This document shows positions 43,265 through 52,473 of a stretch of 64,000 nucleotides of DNA, piece by piece. The notes beneath the pieces were generated by a model. It was not told where the DNA came from, did not search any database, and saw nothing but the letters and a program-made list of their open reading frames with translations. A program made the position numbers and the translations under genes. Positions within the stretch are counted from its first letter, which is position 1; each line of letters opens with the position of its first letter. Source of the DNA: Saccharospirillum sp. (lineage in GTDB: Bacteria > Pseudomonadota > Gammaproteobacteria > Pseudomonadales > Natronospirillaceae); NCBI GenBank assembly GCA_022565595.1, contig JAIUML010000007.1:112932-176931 (forward strand), given 5' to 3'.

Positions 43265-45508
43265 ATGATCCGATCACGCCTTATCGGCCATGCATTCAGT
43301 TTGAGACAGGGTGCTTTGTTGTTCAGCCTGATGATTACCCTGTCCCTGGCAGGCTATCATCTGCTGCTTGCACGCCATGACCATGACTCTCTACTGAAGC
43401 GACTGGACTATCTGCTCTACGACTGGCGCTACAACGTCACCATGGATCTTGCCAGACCACCGATTGCTTCAGACCGAATCATTATCGTCGACATCGATGA
43501 ACGCAGCCTCGGCATCGAGGGCCGCTGGCCCTGGTCTCGAGATAAGCTGGCCCTTCTGACCAATCAACTGGCTGAAGCCGGCGCAGTGGTGGTTGCTTTT
43601 GATATCATCCTGTCAGAACCTCAGCTTAACCCTCGAGCGGAATTGTTACAGCAAGCGCAACAGCAAGGCCTGACCACCCTCGCCAACGAATTGATGCCCC
43701 TGGTAGCAGAGACAGACTATGACCGGCAACTGGCAGAAAGCTTCCAGCAGGTCGATGTTGTCTTGTCTTTTCTATTCCACGACGACGCCACCATCGCGGT
43801 GGGCACTCTACCCGAGCCCGTCTATAAATTAAGCGATTTGCAAGCAGATCGATTACTGGCTGTCACGGCCTATGGCCACACTGGCGCCTTGCCGGTGTTA
43901 CATCAGACAGCGGTTGGATCCGGCTTGATCGTACCCTCAGTGGATGGTGATGGCGTCATTCGCAGTGCACCTCTGGTCAGCCAATACGGTCAGGCACTTT
44001 ATCCGTCATTGGCGCTCGCCATCGGCATGGCGTATTACTTGATCGACGAAGTGGAATTGAGTTTCGTTGAGTACGGCAATGGCCTAATCGGCATGAACAC
44101 TCTCGCCTTTGCAAATCAGACCATCAGAACCGACGATCGAGGCAGGGTATTGATTCCCTATAGAGGTCAACGAGGCCAGTTCCCCTATGTCTCGGCAACC
44201 GATGTTCTTGGCAATGCCTTCGATGCAGATCTATTCAACAACGCTTTGGTACTGGTGGGAACCTCTTCTGTTGGACTTGCAGACTTGCAAACAACACCGG
44301 TCGGGACGCAGTTCCCAGGTGTGGAAATTCATGCCAACCTGCTCAATGGGTTCCTGACTGGGCACTTCCCCTACACTCCGGATGTCGCTAACGCCATTAC
44401 CGCCACACTATTGATTCTTCTCGGCCTGGCATACTCACTCCTTTCAAGTCGACTCGGCCCCCTGGGACTGAGCATGGCCACCCTTGGCCTGCTGTTTCTG
44501 TTGGTTGGCGTGAATCTTTATTTCTGGGTTGCCCATCAGGCCGATCTGCCATTGGCGAGCAGCGTTCTTTTGACCATGGCACTGGGTGGGCTGCATCTGC
44601 TCGAAGGTTTCCTGAGCGAACGGCGCAGCAAACAACACGTTACTCAGGTGTTCGGCCAATACGTGCCCAAAGCCCATATCGAGAAGATGCTCGCCAACCC
44701 GGATGCCTATGGTTTTGAGGGTGAAAACCGGGAGATGACGGTGCTGTTCTCCGACATCAGAAGCTTTACGACACTGTCAGAATCCTTGACGGCGACAGAA
44801 CTGAAAGACCTGCTTAACCGATACTTCACCCCCATTACCAGGGTGATTTTTGACCACCAGGGCACCATCGACAAGTACGTCGGGGATCTGGTAATGGCTT
44901 TCTGGGGCGCCCCGCTGGAAGACGAACAGCACGCTCATCATGCACTGGAAGCAGCCGTCGACATGATCGCTGCGCTGGACACCTTGAACCCGGAGTTGGC
45001 TACCCTGGATTACCCGCCAATTGAAGTCGGCATAGGACTGAACTCAGGCTCCATGAACGTCGGTGACATGGGGTCAGAGTACCGTCGTGCTTACACTGTG
45101 CTGGGAGATGCCGTCAACCTCGCCTCCAGGCTGGAAGGTCTCACCAAATACTACAGCGTAAAAATTCTGGTGGGGCCAGATACGCGTAGGCTCTGCCCCG
45201 ATTGGGTATTCCGACCAATAGACCGAATAAGAGTCAAAGGCAAACAGGAACCAGTGGCGGTTTTTGAACCCCTGCATCGAGCCAACTCACCAGACCCAAT
45301 CTGGCAAGCGGAACTGGATCAATACCACCTGGCCTACGAATTCTACCTGCAACAAAATTGGCATCAGGCACGTCAGGCTTTTACCGAACTGGCTCAACTC
45401 AGCCGACGGCCTGGCCTCTACCAGGTCTATCTGAACCGCATCACTGAACTGGAGCAAGTACCGCCACCAGCAGACTGGGACGGCACCTATACCCATACGA
45501 CCAAGTGA
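43265..45508 (+). CDS. CHASE2-domain class III nucleotide cyclase
   Basis: A 747-residue membrane sensor-enzyme. Residues 15-35 are a first membrane segment, about 40-360 an extracytoplasmic CHASE2 domain (IIIVDIDERSLGIEGRWPWS). Three membrane segments at about 370-465 lead to the catalytic domain, with VLFSDIRSFTTLSES (metal aspartates, near 493), KYVGDLVMAFWGAP (near 536) and YTVLGDAVNLASRLEGLTKY (near 612). Adenylate versus guanylate specificity is not assigned; the residue before YTVLGD is Ala. A C-terminal helical tail follows. An upstream in-frame TTG at 43241 is a less likely start. Confidence 0.92.
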   Translation: MIRSRLIGHAFSLRQGALLFSLMITLSLAGYHLLLARHDHDSLLKRLDYLLYDWRYNVTMDLARPPIASDRIIIVDIDERSLGIEGRWPWSRDKLALLTNQLAEAGAVVVAFDIILSEPQLNPRAELLQQAQQQGLTTLANELMPLVAETDYDRQLAESFQQVDVVLSFLFHDDATIAVGTLPEPVYKLSDLQADRLLAVTAYGHTGALPVLHQTAVGSGLIVPSVDGDGVIRSAPLVSQYGQALYPSLALAIGMAYYLIDEVELSFVEYGNGLIGMNTLAFANQTIRTDDRGRVLIPYRGQRGQFPYVSATDVLGNAFDADLFNNALVLVGTSSVGLADLQTTPVGTQFPGVEIHANLLNGFLTGHFPYTPDVANAITATLLILLGLAYSLLSSRLGPLGLSMATLGLLFLLVGVNLYFWVAHQADLPLASSVLLTMALGGLHLLEGFLSERRSKQHVTQVFGQYVPKAHIEKMLANPDAYGFEGENREMTVLFSDIRSFTTLSESLTATELKDLLNRYFTPITRVIFDHQGTIDKYVGDLVMAFWGAPLEDEQHAHHALEAAVDMIAALDTLNPELATLDYPPIEVGIGLNSGSMNVGDMGSEYRRAYTVLGDAVNLASRLEGLTKYYSVKILVGPDTRRLCPDWVFRPIDRIRVKGKQEPVAVFEPLHRANSPDPIWQAELDQYHLAYEFYLQQNWHQARQAFTELAQLSRRPGLYQVYLNRITELEQVPPPADWDGTYTHTTK

Positions 45509-45527
45509 TGCTGGTGCGTCTCAGCAT

Positions 45528-46880
45528 TTACTGCTTATAAACCGACTTGTCGATCGCGTACTTCTTCATTTTGTCGTAAAGCGTTTTTCGAGGTAATCCC
45601 AGCTGTGTCATGGTGTCCTTGATACTGCCATGGCAATCCTTCAGTGCCTGCTCAATATAAGCGCTTTCGAACGCATCGACAGCCTCAGCCAGAGTCTGCT
45701 TGAACGCTATGGACCCCATCATGGCGTTGCCAGTATCGGATAGTGCAGCCATTCCCATCAGCACATAACGCTCGGCAAGGTTACGTAATTCTCGCACATT
45801 GCCAGGCCAACTGTGCTGAGTCAATTGCATCATTTGCTGAGGATTCAAAGGCACCGATTCACGTTGATATCTGGCTGCCGCCACCAACACAAAGTGATGG
45901 AACAGCAGGTGTATGTCTTCTGGACGCTCACGCAAGGGAGGAATATCAAGCTCGACCACGTTCAATCGGTAAAACAGATCACTGCGAAACTCTCCCTGAT
46001 CACTTAGAGCCTTCAGATCTACCTTGGTCGCCGCGATGATACGGACATCGACCGGAATAGGCTTATTGGAACCCAGACGTTCGACCTTGCGCTCTTCCAG
46101 CACCCGCAGCAATTTTACTTGCAGCGCCAGTGGCATGCTTTCTACTTCGTCAAGAAAAAGAGTCCCTTTGTCAGCATGCTCAAACTTGCCGATGCGGCGC
46201 TTGTCTGCCCCTGTGAATGCACCGGGCTCATGCCCAAAGAGCTCGCTTTCAATCAGGTTCTCAGGCATCGCACCGCAATTAATGGCAACAAAATTATGCT
46301 GTCGGCGCGGGCTGCCTTCATGGATGTATCGGGCCAATGCATCCTTGCCGGAACCGGTTTCACCGTTAAGCAGGATATCAGCAGACGTATCGATTACTGA
46401 GTCGACCAGATGCATCAGATGCTTCATTTTCTTTGATTCACCGAGTAACCTGGGGCCAGGCTGTGCCAGGTGACGCAGTTGACTCTTCAGGAATCGATTC
46501 TCGAGTGCGAGATGTCGCTTCTCCAGCGCGCGCTTGAGCAATTCCGTCAGCTCTTCCTGGTTAAAAGGCTTTTCAATAAAGTCATAGGCGCCCAACTGCA
46601 TGGCGTTCACAGCCGTGCTTATATCACCCTGACCCGTAAGAATAATAACGGGTATGCTTGAATCAATTTGTCGAACCCGCTGCAGCACCTCGAGGCCATT
46701 CATCGCAGGCATGTTGTAGTCACACAACACCACACCGGGGAACTCATCATTGATCGCCTGCAAAGCGGTGATGCCACTGTCATAGCACTCTGCCGACAGA
46801 TCGTCCAGCGACAACGACTGTCGCATCACTTGCCTGATGGCCGGCTCGTCATCTATAAAAATAACCGACGTTTCTTTCAT
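45528..46880 (-). CDS. Sigma-54-dependent response regulator (DctD-like)
   Basis: A 450-residue NtrC-family activator. The receiver domain has acidic pocket DDE at 10-12 and phospho-acceptor Asp54 (CDYNMPAMNG). The AAA+ domain has Walker A GETGSGKDALARYIH and the sigma-54 contact loop GAFTGA. A Fis-type helix-turn-helix ends the protein (LGLPRKTLYDKMKKY). It overlaps the sensor kinase gene by 4 bp. Together they most likely activate the TAXI/TRAP genes upstream on the same strand through the GG-N10-GC promoter near 52280. Confidence 0.95.
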   Translation of the reverse strand: MKETSVIFIDDEPAIRQVMRQSLSLDDLSAECYDSGITALQAINDEFPGVVLCDYNMPAMNGLEVLQRVRQIDSSIPVIILTGQGDISTAVNAMQLGAYDFIEKPFNQEELTELLKRALEKRHLALENRFLKSQLRHLAQPGPRLLGESKKMKHLMHLVDSVIDTSADILLNGETGSGKDALARYIHEGSPRRQHNFVAINCGAMPENLIESELFGHEPGAFTGADKRRIGKFEHADKGTLFLDEVESMPLALQVKLLRVLEERKVERLGSNKPIPVDVRIIAATKVDLKALSDQGEFRSDLFYRLNVVELDIPPLRERPEDIHLLFHHFVLVAAARYQRESVPLNPQQMMQLTQHSWPGNVRELRNLAERYVLMGMAALSDTGNAMMGSIAFKQTLAEAVDAFESAYIEQALKDCHGSIKDTMTQLGLPRKTLYDKMKKYAIDKSVYKQ

Positions 46881-48814
46881 GTTGTTTTATTCCGCTTTTT
46901 CAGGGTCAACTTGAATTCAGCCCCCCTGGAATCCGAGCGATTCTGGCCGGTCAACTGACCGTCCAGAGCATCTGCAATCTGCCTGGAAATGGAAAGCCCC
47001 AGGCCCAAACCCTGCTTCATTGATTTGGTTGTAAAAAAGGGCTCGAACAATTGATCCGTATTGGCCGGAAGCCCGGGGCCGTTATCGAGCACCCGACAAC
47101 AGACTCGATCACCCAGATCTTCGAGCAGAATATCAATACGGGGGTTGGCGACAGACTCCACCGCCTGGCTTGCATTGGCAATCAGATTTACCAGTACCTG
47201 CTCGACTCGAATCAAATCACCATGCACCATCACCGCCTGTGCTGGTCTAGGCCAGTTGAACTCTATGGTCTTGGCACGCTCTTGCGACTGCATAATCTTC
47301 AAGGCAGCATCAATGGTCACCCTGAAATCGACCTGGCTGGGCCGGCCGTCCGGCTTGCGCGCAAAAATTTTGAACTGGCGCGTCATTTCCGCCATCTTGT
47401 TGCACAGGGTACTGATCTCGTGCAAATTGGCATCGACCGTCTCGGTATCACCCCGTACCAAAAACCGTCGACTGTTGGCAGCGTAGGCCTGAATCGCCGT
47501 CAAGGGCTGATTCATTTCATGGTTCAAACCGGCAGACATCTGGCCAAGAACTGCAAGTTTGGCAGCCTGTATCAGCTCCGTTTGCGTAGCCTTCAATTCT
47601 TCCTGAGCGCGTTCTCGCTCTCGGATGACTCCGATCAATTGTCGATTGGAAGCCTCAAGATCCATCGTCCTGGCAGCGACTCGGCGCTCCAGCTGTTCAC
47701 CCCTCTGCGCCAGCTCGGCTTCTCTACGATAACGCTCACGCAAATAAAGCCAGGTCAACAGTATTCCCGTGTATATGGCCAGACCGATGGCCATGGCTTG
47801 CACGCGAGTCCAGATTACCGTTCGGGTGCTGACCAAGACTCGCAGATCCCAATCGAGTTTGGGCAGTGGTGACATCACGCTGAGATAGGAGACCGCTCCC
47901 GATTCTTTATGGATCGCCACCCTTTCCGACCTGGCTGTCACACCAAAAGGCCGACCTTTTGTTTCGATATCAATAGGGACGATGGGTTGGTTTGCATAGC
48001 GTTTTTCTTCGATCACCGTATTCAATTGCTGTTCACTGAGTTCCTCAAAGGATCGATAGAGCCACTCCTCACGGCTGGCGAGAAAACTGATGCCGTAAGT
48101 ATCCTGCACAACCATTTCAGCCTCGTTGTGCGACAAAGGTCGACGCCATTGCCGCTCCATGTCGGTGACCTGAATCTTCATCACGATCACGCCGATGGAC
48201 TCATTGAGGTTCTCCGGGTTTCGAACCGGATGCGAGAAATAAAGTCCACGCTCGAGCGACGTTGTTCCTAATGCGAAATAGAGCGCTGATTGACCTGATG
48301 CCATGGCTTCGTAAAAATAAGGCCTGAAACCAAAGTTGCCGCCGATAAAGCTGGTCGGCAAGCGGTAATTGTTAGCGGCTATGGTCAGCCCGCTTTTGTC
48401 CATCAGATAAACATCCGAACTGTCTACGATGGTCGCCATTCGCTTCATTTCTTCGTTGGCACGCAGTATCAGTAAGTCATCGTCAGGGTTGCTCAATACC
48501 TGAGCCATTAAAGGGTGTTCCGCCATCAGCTCCGGGATCGGCCGATAGCGATCCAGTTCATTGCCGATCAATTGGCTATAACGGAAAGACTCCTCAAGGC
48601 TGTCCCGCTCCAGATGACGATAGCCTTGAACACCTCCCAACCACCAGGATATTGCCAGAGTAACTAACAAGGCACTGACAAATATCCGTCGAAATGCCGG
48701 TTTACTTCGTCTTTTCCTGATCGAATTCTCCCCGACATCTGTGCCGGCAGAGAGTTGAGCATCCCTGCCCTGTCCCCACCGAGCCAGCAAGGCATCAGCA
48801 AGCACAAGCAACAC
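46877..48814 (-). CDS. Sensor histidine kinase (DctB-like)
   Basis: A 645-residue membrane kinase with two transmembrane segments (ALLVTLAISWWLGGV and AIGLAIYTGILLTWLYL) enclosing a periplasmic sensor domain of about 270 residues (double CACHE/PDC type, as in DctB). A coiled coil and the H-box GLNHEMNQPLTAIQAYAANS (near residue 430) follow, then ATP-binding motifs DNGPGLP and QGLGLGLSIS. The start is GTG, and the first 35 residues before the membrane segment are poorly conserved, so a later start is possible. Its ligand is probably that of the TRAP receptor. Confidence 0.93.
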   Translation of the reverse strand: MLLVLADALLARWGQGRDAQLSAGTDVGENSIRKRRSKPAFRRIFVSALLVTLAISWWLGGVQGYRHLERDSLEESFRYSQLIGNELDRYRPIPELMAEHPLMAQVLSNPDDDLLILRANEEMKRMATIVDSSDVYLMDKSGLTIAANNYRLPTSFIGGNFGFRPYFYEAMASGQSALYFALGTTSLERGLYFSHPVRNPENLNESIGVIVMKIQVTDMERQWRRPLSHNEAEMVVQDTYGISFLASREEWLYRSFEELSEQQLNTVIEEKRYANQPIVPIDIETKGRPFGVTARSERVAIHKESGAVSYLSVMSPLPKLDWDLRVLVSTRTVIWTRVQAMAIGLAIYTGILLTWLYLRERYRREAELAQRGEQLERRVAARTMDLEASNRQLIGVIRERERAQEELKATQTELIQAAKLAVLGQMSAGLNHEMNQPLTAIQAYAANSRRFLVRGDTETVDANLHEISTLCNKMAEMTRQFKIFARKPDGRPSQVDFRVTIDAALKIMQSQERAKTIEFNWPRPAQAVMVHGDLIRVEQVLVNLIANASQAVESVANPRIDILLEDLGDRVCCRVLDNGPGLPANTDQLFEPFFTTKSMKQGLGLGLSISRQIADALDGQLTGQNRSDSRGAEFKLTLKKRNKTT

Positions 48815-48915
48815 TCCAGGTGGTCTGCATTAACTTACCTCACTGTATCCCGTACACCCTTGTTGAGTAGTGCAAGACGCCCCTGCTCTACAAGGGCGTA
48901 TTTCCGGTTACAACG

Positions 48916-51105
48916 TCAATCCAATCCACGCGCCATTGTTCTGGCGTTGATCAAGTGCTTTTGAATAAGAAAGACGAGACCCCCGGCTGAGAGGCCAATG
49001 ATATCCGATAGCCAGCCACCACCGATCATGCCCAATGCGGCCGCCAACAACACTATTCTCAAGGGCCAATTGATCAACCCGAAGAACCAGCCTTGTACCG
49101 CAGAAGCGAGCAAGAATATGCCCAATGCCGCGGTCAGTACGACGTGTATGATCTCCAGCACGGTTCCCTGCATCAGCAAGGCAGAAGAATAGAAGAACAT
49201 AAAAGGAACAACGAAGGCAGCCAGCCCTATTTTAAAGCTTTCGACACTGGTTTTCATCGGATCACTTTGCGCAATCGCCGAGCCGGCATAAGCCGCTAAT
49301 GCGACCGGTGGCGTTATTGCCGACATGACTGCGAAGTAGAAGACGAAGAAGTGCGCTGTCAAAGGATCGATGCCCATCCGAACCAGGCCTGGAGCAATAA
49401 CCGATGCAGCGACAGCGTACGCCGCAGTAGTCGGCATGCCCATACCAAGAATAATGGAGACGCACATGGCAAAAAACAGTGCCAACAACTGGTTCTGGTC
49501 TGCCAACGCCAACAGCATGGAAGAGAATCGAGTGCCGACACCGGTTAGTGCAATTACCCCTACAATGATGCCAGCAGCAGCACAAACTGCCACCAATTGA
49601 AGCGACATTTTAGCGGCAATTTCGAGAGCACGATAAATGGCAACAGGCCCCATTCGATAAGGCGTTAGCCAACTGACAACGGCAGCGGCACCCATAGCCA
49701 GAGTACCGGCTCGAATTACAGAATAGCCCATAAAGAGAGCAATCAGCAGAATGAAGATGGGTATAAACAGAAAAGAACGCTTTGCCAATTCAGCAAACTT
49801 TGGCAGCTCATTCCGTGGTATGCCCTTCATGTTTTTCTTCAAGGCTTCCTTGTCGACCATGAAATAGACCGACAGGAAATACAGCAACGCAGGTATGATC
49901 GCAGCAGTCACAATCTCGGTATAACGTATACCAGTAATCTCGGCCATGATAAAGGCACCAGCACCCATAATTGGCGGCAGGATCTGACCACCAGAGGATG
50001 CTGCTGCTTCTACTGCGGCGGCTGTCTGCGGGCGGTAACCAACCCGTTTCATCAGTGGGATGGTCAAGGAACCAGTAGATACGACGTTCCCGGCACTGGT
50101 GCCGTTAATCATGCCCATCAAGCCTGAACCAAAGATGGCGACCTTGGCTGGACCTCCGCGAGTACCGCCAGCAGCGGCAAAAGCAAAATTGACGAAGTAC
50201 TCACCCACCCGACTGGTCTGGAGAAAGGCAGCAAAGGTAATGAACAGAATGATGTACGTCGAGGATATCGCCGTGGTCGGTCCAAGAATGCCATTGTCGG
50301 TATAGATGTAGGAGAAGAATCGCTTCATCTCATAGCCACGATGCTCAAGAATGCCGGGCAAATAGGGCCCTACGAACGCGTAAACAACAAAAATGGCAGC
50401 GATAATAACAAGCGCCAGACCGGCGAGACGACGTGTCAACTCGAGGATCAAAATCACACCGACAATGGCCGCATACATGTCTCCGGAATGAGCAAGCGCC
50501 GTACCCGCTCGCAGACGCAACATCGGGGCGTAGTAAATAAAATACATGCCGACAGCGACTGCAGCAATGGCGAGCAAGACGTCAGCAGGATCAATTCGAC
50601 GACGCGTCAAGACCGGAAAGAACCATGTACTCAGAATAGTTAGACAGGTGCCAACCACAAGGGGAATACCGAAGGTGTCAGTAACAAATGCCGGTGGTGC
50701 TGGTGCACCGAAGCCTGTTTGCCCACCTGTTGAAATCCACAGTGTAACCATACTGACGAAGCCATAGAGGATACCACCAGCACCGGCCAACAATATCAAC
50801 CAGGCCAAAAGCGACCTGTTTGAAGGTTGTTCATTACCATCTGCCAGCATACGTGCAGAGTACAGTAAAAACCCCAGAGCAAGGCCGCCGCTGACGTGAG
50901 ATATGCGATAGATCCAGGTTTCAATGGGGTACAGGTTCATGGAACCTACATGAAAGACGGTGTACAACACGCAAAGCACGCTCAGCGCCAAACCCAGCAT
51001 ACCATGCAGGGTTCGCTGATTACTGGTGACCTGCTCAGCATCAACGCCGGCGGCAATATTATGCGTATCCGGCTCTTTCTCCGTGGCCGCAGACATGGCA
51101 GACAC
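48916..51105 (-). CDS. TRAP transporter fused permease (DctQM, TAXI-associated)
   Basis: A 729-residue integral membrane protein in which the small and large TRAP permeases are fused. Well over a dozen hydrophobic segments are visible. Key DctM-like stretches include GSGLMGMINGTSAGNVVSTG, GQILPPIMGAGAFIMAE and GMGMPTTAAYAVAASVIAPG. Such fusions work with TAXI-family receptors, here the upstream gene on the same strand. A hairpin between the two genes may set their expression ratio. Two-component regulatory genes follow 102 bp downstream. Confidence 0.95.
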   Translation of the reverse strand: MSAMSAATEKEPDTHNIAAGVDAEQVTSNQRTLHGMLGLALSVLCVLYTVFHVGSMNLYPIETWIYRISHVSGGLALGFLLYSARMLADGNEQPSNRSLLAWLILLAGAGGILYGFVSMVTLWISTGGQTGFGAPAPPAFVTDTFGIPLVVGTCLTILSTWFFPVLTRRRIDPADVLLAIAAVAVGMYFIYYAPMLRLRAGTALAHSGDMYAAIVGVILILELTRRLAGLALVIIAAIFVVYAFVGPYLPGILEHRGYEMKRFFSYIYTDNGILGPTTAISSTYIILFITFAAFLQTSRVGEYFVNFAFAAAGGTRGGPAKVAIFGSGLMGMINGTSAGNVVSTGSLTIPLMKRVGYRPQTAAAVEAAASSGGQILPPIMGAGAFIMAEITGIRYTEIVTAAIIPALLYFLSVYFMVDKEALKKNMKGIPRNELPKFAELAKRSFLFIPIFILLIALFMGYSVIRAGTLAMGAAAVVSWLTPYRMGPVAIYRALEIAAKMSLQLVAVCAAAGIIVGVIALTGVGTRFSSMLLALADQNQLLALFFAMCVSIILGMGMPTTAAYAVAASVIAPGLVRMGIDPLTAHFFVFYFAVMSAITPPVALAAYAGSAIAQSDPMKTSVESFKIGLAAFVVPFMFFYSSALLMQGTVLEIIHVVLTAALGIFLLASAVQGWFFGLINWPLRIVLLAAALGMIGGGWLSDIIGLSAGGLVFLIQKHLINARTMARGLD

Positions 51106-51140
51106 TCCTAAAAAATTGATTAATACGAGGCAAACAAAGA

Positions 51141-51164
51141 ACGCCAGACCTGATGGTCTGGCGT
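51141..51164 (-). terminator. Intercistronic hairpin between TAXI receptor and fused permease
   Basis: A perfect 10-bp stem ACGCCAGACC/GGTCTGGCGT with loop TGAT. On the minus strand it is followed by TCTTTGTTTG, a weak T-rich tail. It probably attenuates transcription or protects the receptor transcript so that the binding protein outnumbers the permease. Confidence 0.65.
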
Positions 51165-51192
51165 TTTAACCTGGTAAAAAACGAACCTGGTA

Positions 51193-52170
51193 TTAACCTT
51201 TCAGGTCATCAGGTATCGTCATACCAATTTCTTCGAAATAGCGCACTGCGCCAGGGTGGAATGGCAGGAAGCCGTTCTTGTCGATGTGCTCAGGCAGGGT
51301 CTCACTTGCCGCTGCGTGAATTTGCATCATGCGGTCGTGGTTTTCCATCACCAGCTTGGTGATTTCGTAGGCCAGACTTTCGGGCATGTCCTTGTGGGCT
51401 ACGGCGAAGTTCCACATGGCTACCGAGTCGATGTCATCATCAAAACCGGTATAGGTACCACCAGCCATTACGTAATGAGCCACTTCAGGGTGTGCCGCGA
51501 GCAGGGTCTCCAGTTCATCAGAAGTGAAACCGAAGATGTTGACACTTGCTTCAGCGGCCAGCTGACTGAAAGCAGCAGTCGGAACACCGGCTGCGAAAGC
51601 GAACGCGTCAATCAGGCCATCCTGCAACTGCCCAGCGGCGTCAGCAGCACCGGCATTGGACACGCGAGCATCAACGCCCAGGGTGTTGAAGAATTGTGGC
51701 CAATAGGTTCCTGGCGTTCCCCCAGCGGGACCAACACTGACTCGCTTCCCGCCAAGATCAGAAACTGTGCTGATGCCTGAGCGCTGCAAAGCAACCACCT
51801 GGAAAGGCGTCTGGTACATGGGGAAAAGTGCCCGTACGTCGGTATGGCGCAGCCCCGGAGCCAACTGGCTCTCACCCTGGAGCGCACTGAACATTGGGCC
51901 CATAGTGACCAGACCGATGTCATGATCGCCCGTTTGTACCAGGGTAACGTTCTGCACCGGACCGCCGGTCACTTCACCACTGGCTCGAATACCCAGTTCA
52001 TCGCCGAGGAAATTCGCCAGGCCATTACCATAAACGAAGTAAGCCCCACCCTGACTGGCGGTACCGACAGTCATGGAATTGGGCCAATCTGAACGATCCG
52101 CCATGGCCGCACCGGCCATAATGGAAACGCCCGCTGTGACAGCGGCGATGCTTTTTAATAGATGCTTCAT
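51193..52170 (-). CDS. TAXI family TRAP transporter substrate-binding protein
   Basis: A 325-residue periplasmic receptor. The signal peptide (SIAAVTAGVSIMAGAAMAD) ends near AMAD. The TAXI fold begins TVGTASQGGAYFVYGNGLAN, and later blocks GKRVSVGPAGGTPGTYW and DGLIDAFAFAAGVPTAAF are family-typical. Members bind glutamate, 2-oxoglutarate or other dicarboxylates. The start at 52170 has GGAG in front. It is expected to be the best expressed gene of the unit, as the hairpin after it suggests. Confidence 0.94.
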   Translation of the reverse strand: MKHLLKSIAAVTAGVSIMAGAAMADRSDWPNSMTVGTASQGGAYFVYGNGLANFLGDELGIRASGEVTGGPVQNVTLVQTGDHDIGLVTMGPMFSALQGESQLAPGLRHTDVRALFPMYQTPFQVVALQRSGISTVSDLGGKRVSVGPAGGTPGTYWPQFFNTLGVDARVSNAGAADAAGQLQDGLIDAFAFAAGVPTAAFSQLAAEASVNIFGFTSDELETLLAAHPEVAHYVMAGGTYTGFDDDIDSVAMWNFAVAHKDMPESLAYEITKLVMENHDRMMQIHAAASETLPEHIDKNGFLPFHPGAVRYFEEIGMTIPDDLKG

Positions 52171-52272
52171 ACGATGCTCCAATTTGTATTTATTGTCGTG
52201 GATTGATAGTCGAACAACAGTTCAAGGATAGCGTCTGAACTCGGCCATCATTGAATGCCCAATACTTCCATC

Positions 52273-52286
52273 GCAGGAATCATGCC
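52273..52286 (-). promoter_or_regulatory. Candidate sigma-54 promoter of the TAXI/TRAP unit
   Basis: On the minus strand TTGGCATGATTCCTGCGA contains the -24 GG and -12 GC with the required ten bases between (TGGCAT-N5-CTGC versus consensus TGGCAC-N5-TTGC). Transcription would start near 52261, about 90 nt before the receptor ATG. A DctD-type sigma-54 activator gene lies downstream on the same strand. Confidence 0.6.
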
Positions 52287-52315
52287 AACAAGACATCCAG
52301 TCTTCATGGGAACAC

Positions 52316-52376
52316 TGGGTGTAAAATAGGCGGTAACTCACCCATTTTCCAGTTTCCTTGAGTGATTAAGCACCCA
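52316..52376. promoter_or_regulatory. Candidate upstream activator half-sites
   Basis: TGGGTG at 52316-52321 and its complement CACCCA at 52339-52344 form a spaced inverted repeat; a second CACCCA is at 52371-52376, 32 bp further. They lie 30-105 bp upstream of the sigma-54 promoter, where NtrC-family activators bind. Six-base repeats are short, so chance is possible. Confidence 0.3.
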
Positions 52377-52473
52377 ATTTCTGATGCCAATGCAGAGTGC
52401 CAGCCGGTCTGTCATGGAGCCATGCCTCCGAATGAGTTAAGATGCGCCTTCTGTTGATCGATCGAACGAGCTT

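Larger units (their letters stand above)
52171..52473. other. Control region between TAXI receptor and ispE
   Basis: 303 bp with divergent promoters. On the minus strand a GG-N10-GC sigma-54-type promoter is seen at 52273-52286. Further up, the six-base word TGGGTG (or CACCCA) occurs at 52316-52321, 52339-52344 and 52371-52376. The ispE promoter must lie in the last 100 bp. No lolB gene or tRNA precedes ispE as in Pseudomonas. Confidence 0.6.

Noticed and set aside
52380..52410. Second sigma-54-like site (TGGCAC followed by a GC)
   Set aside because: The GG and GC are 12 bp apart rather than the required 10.
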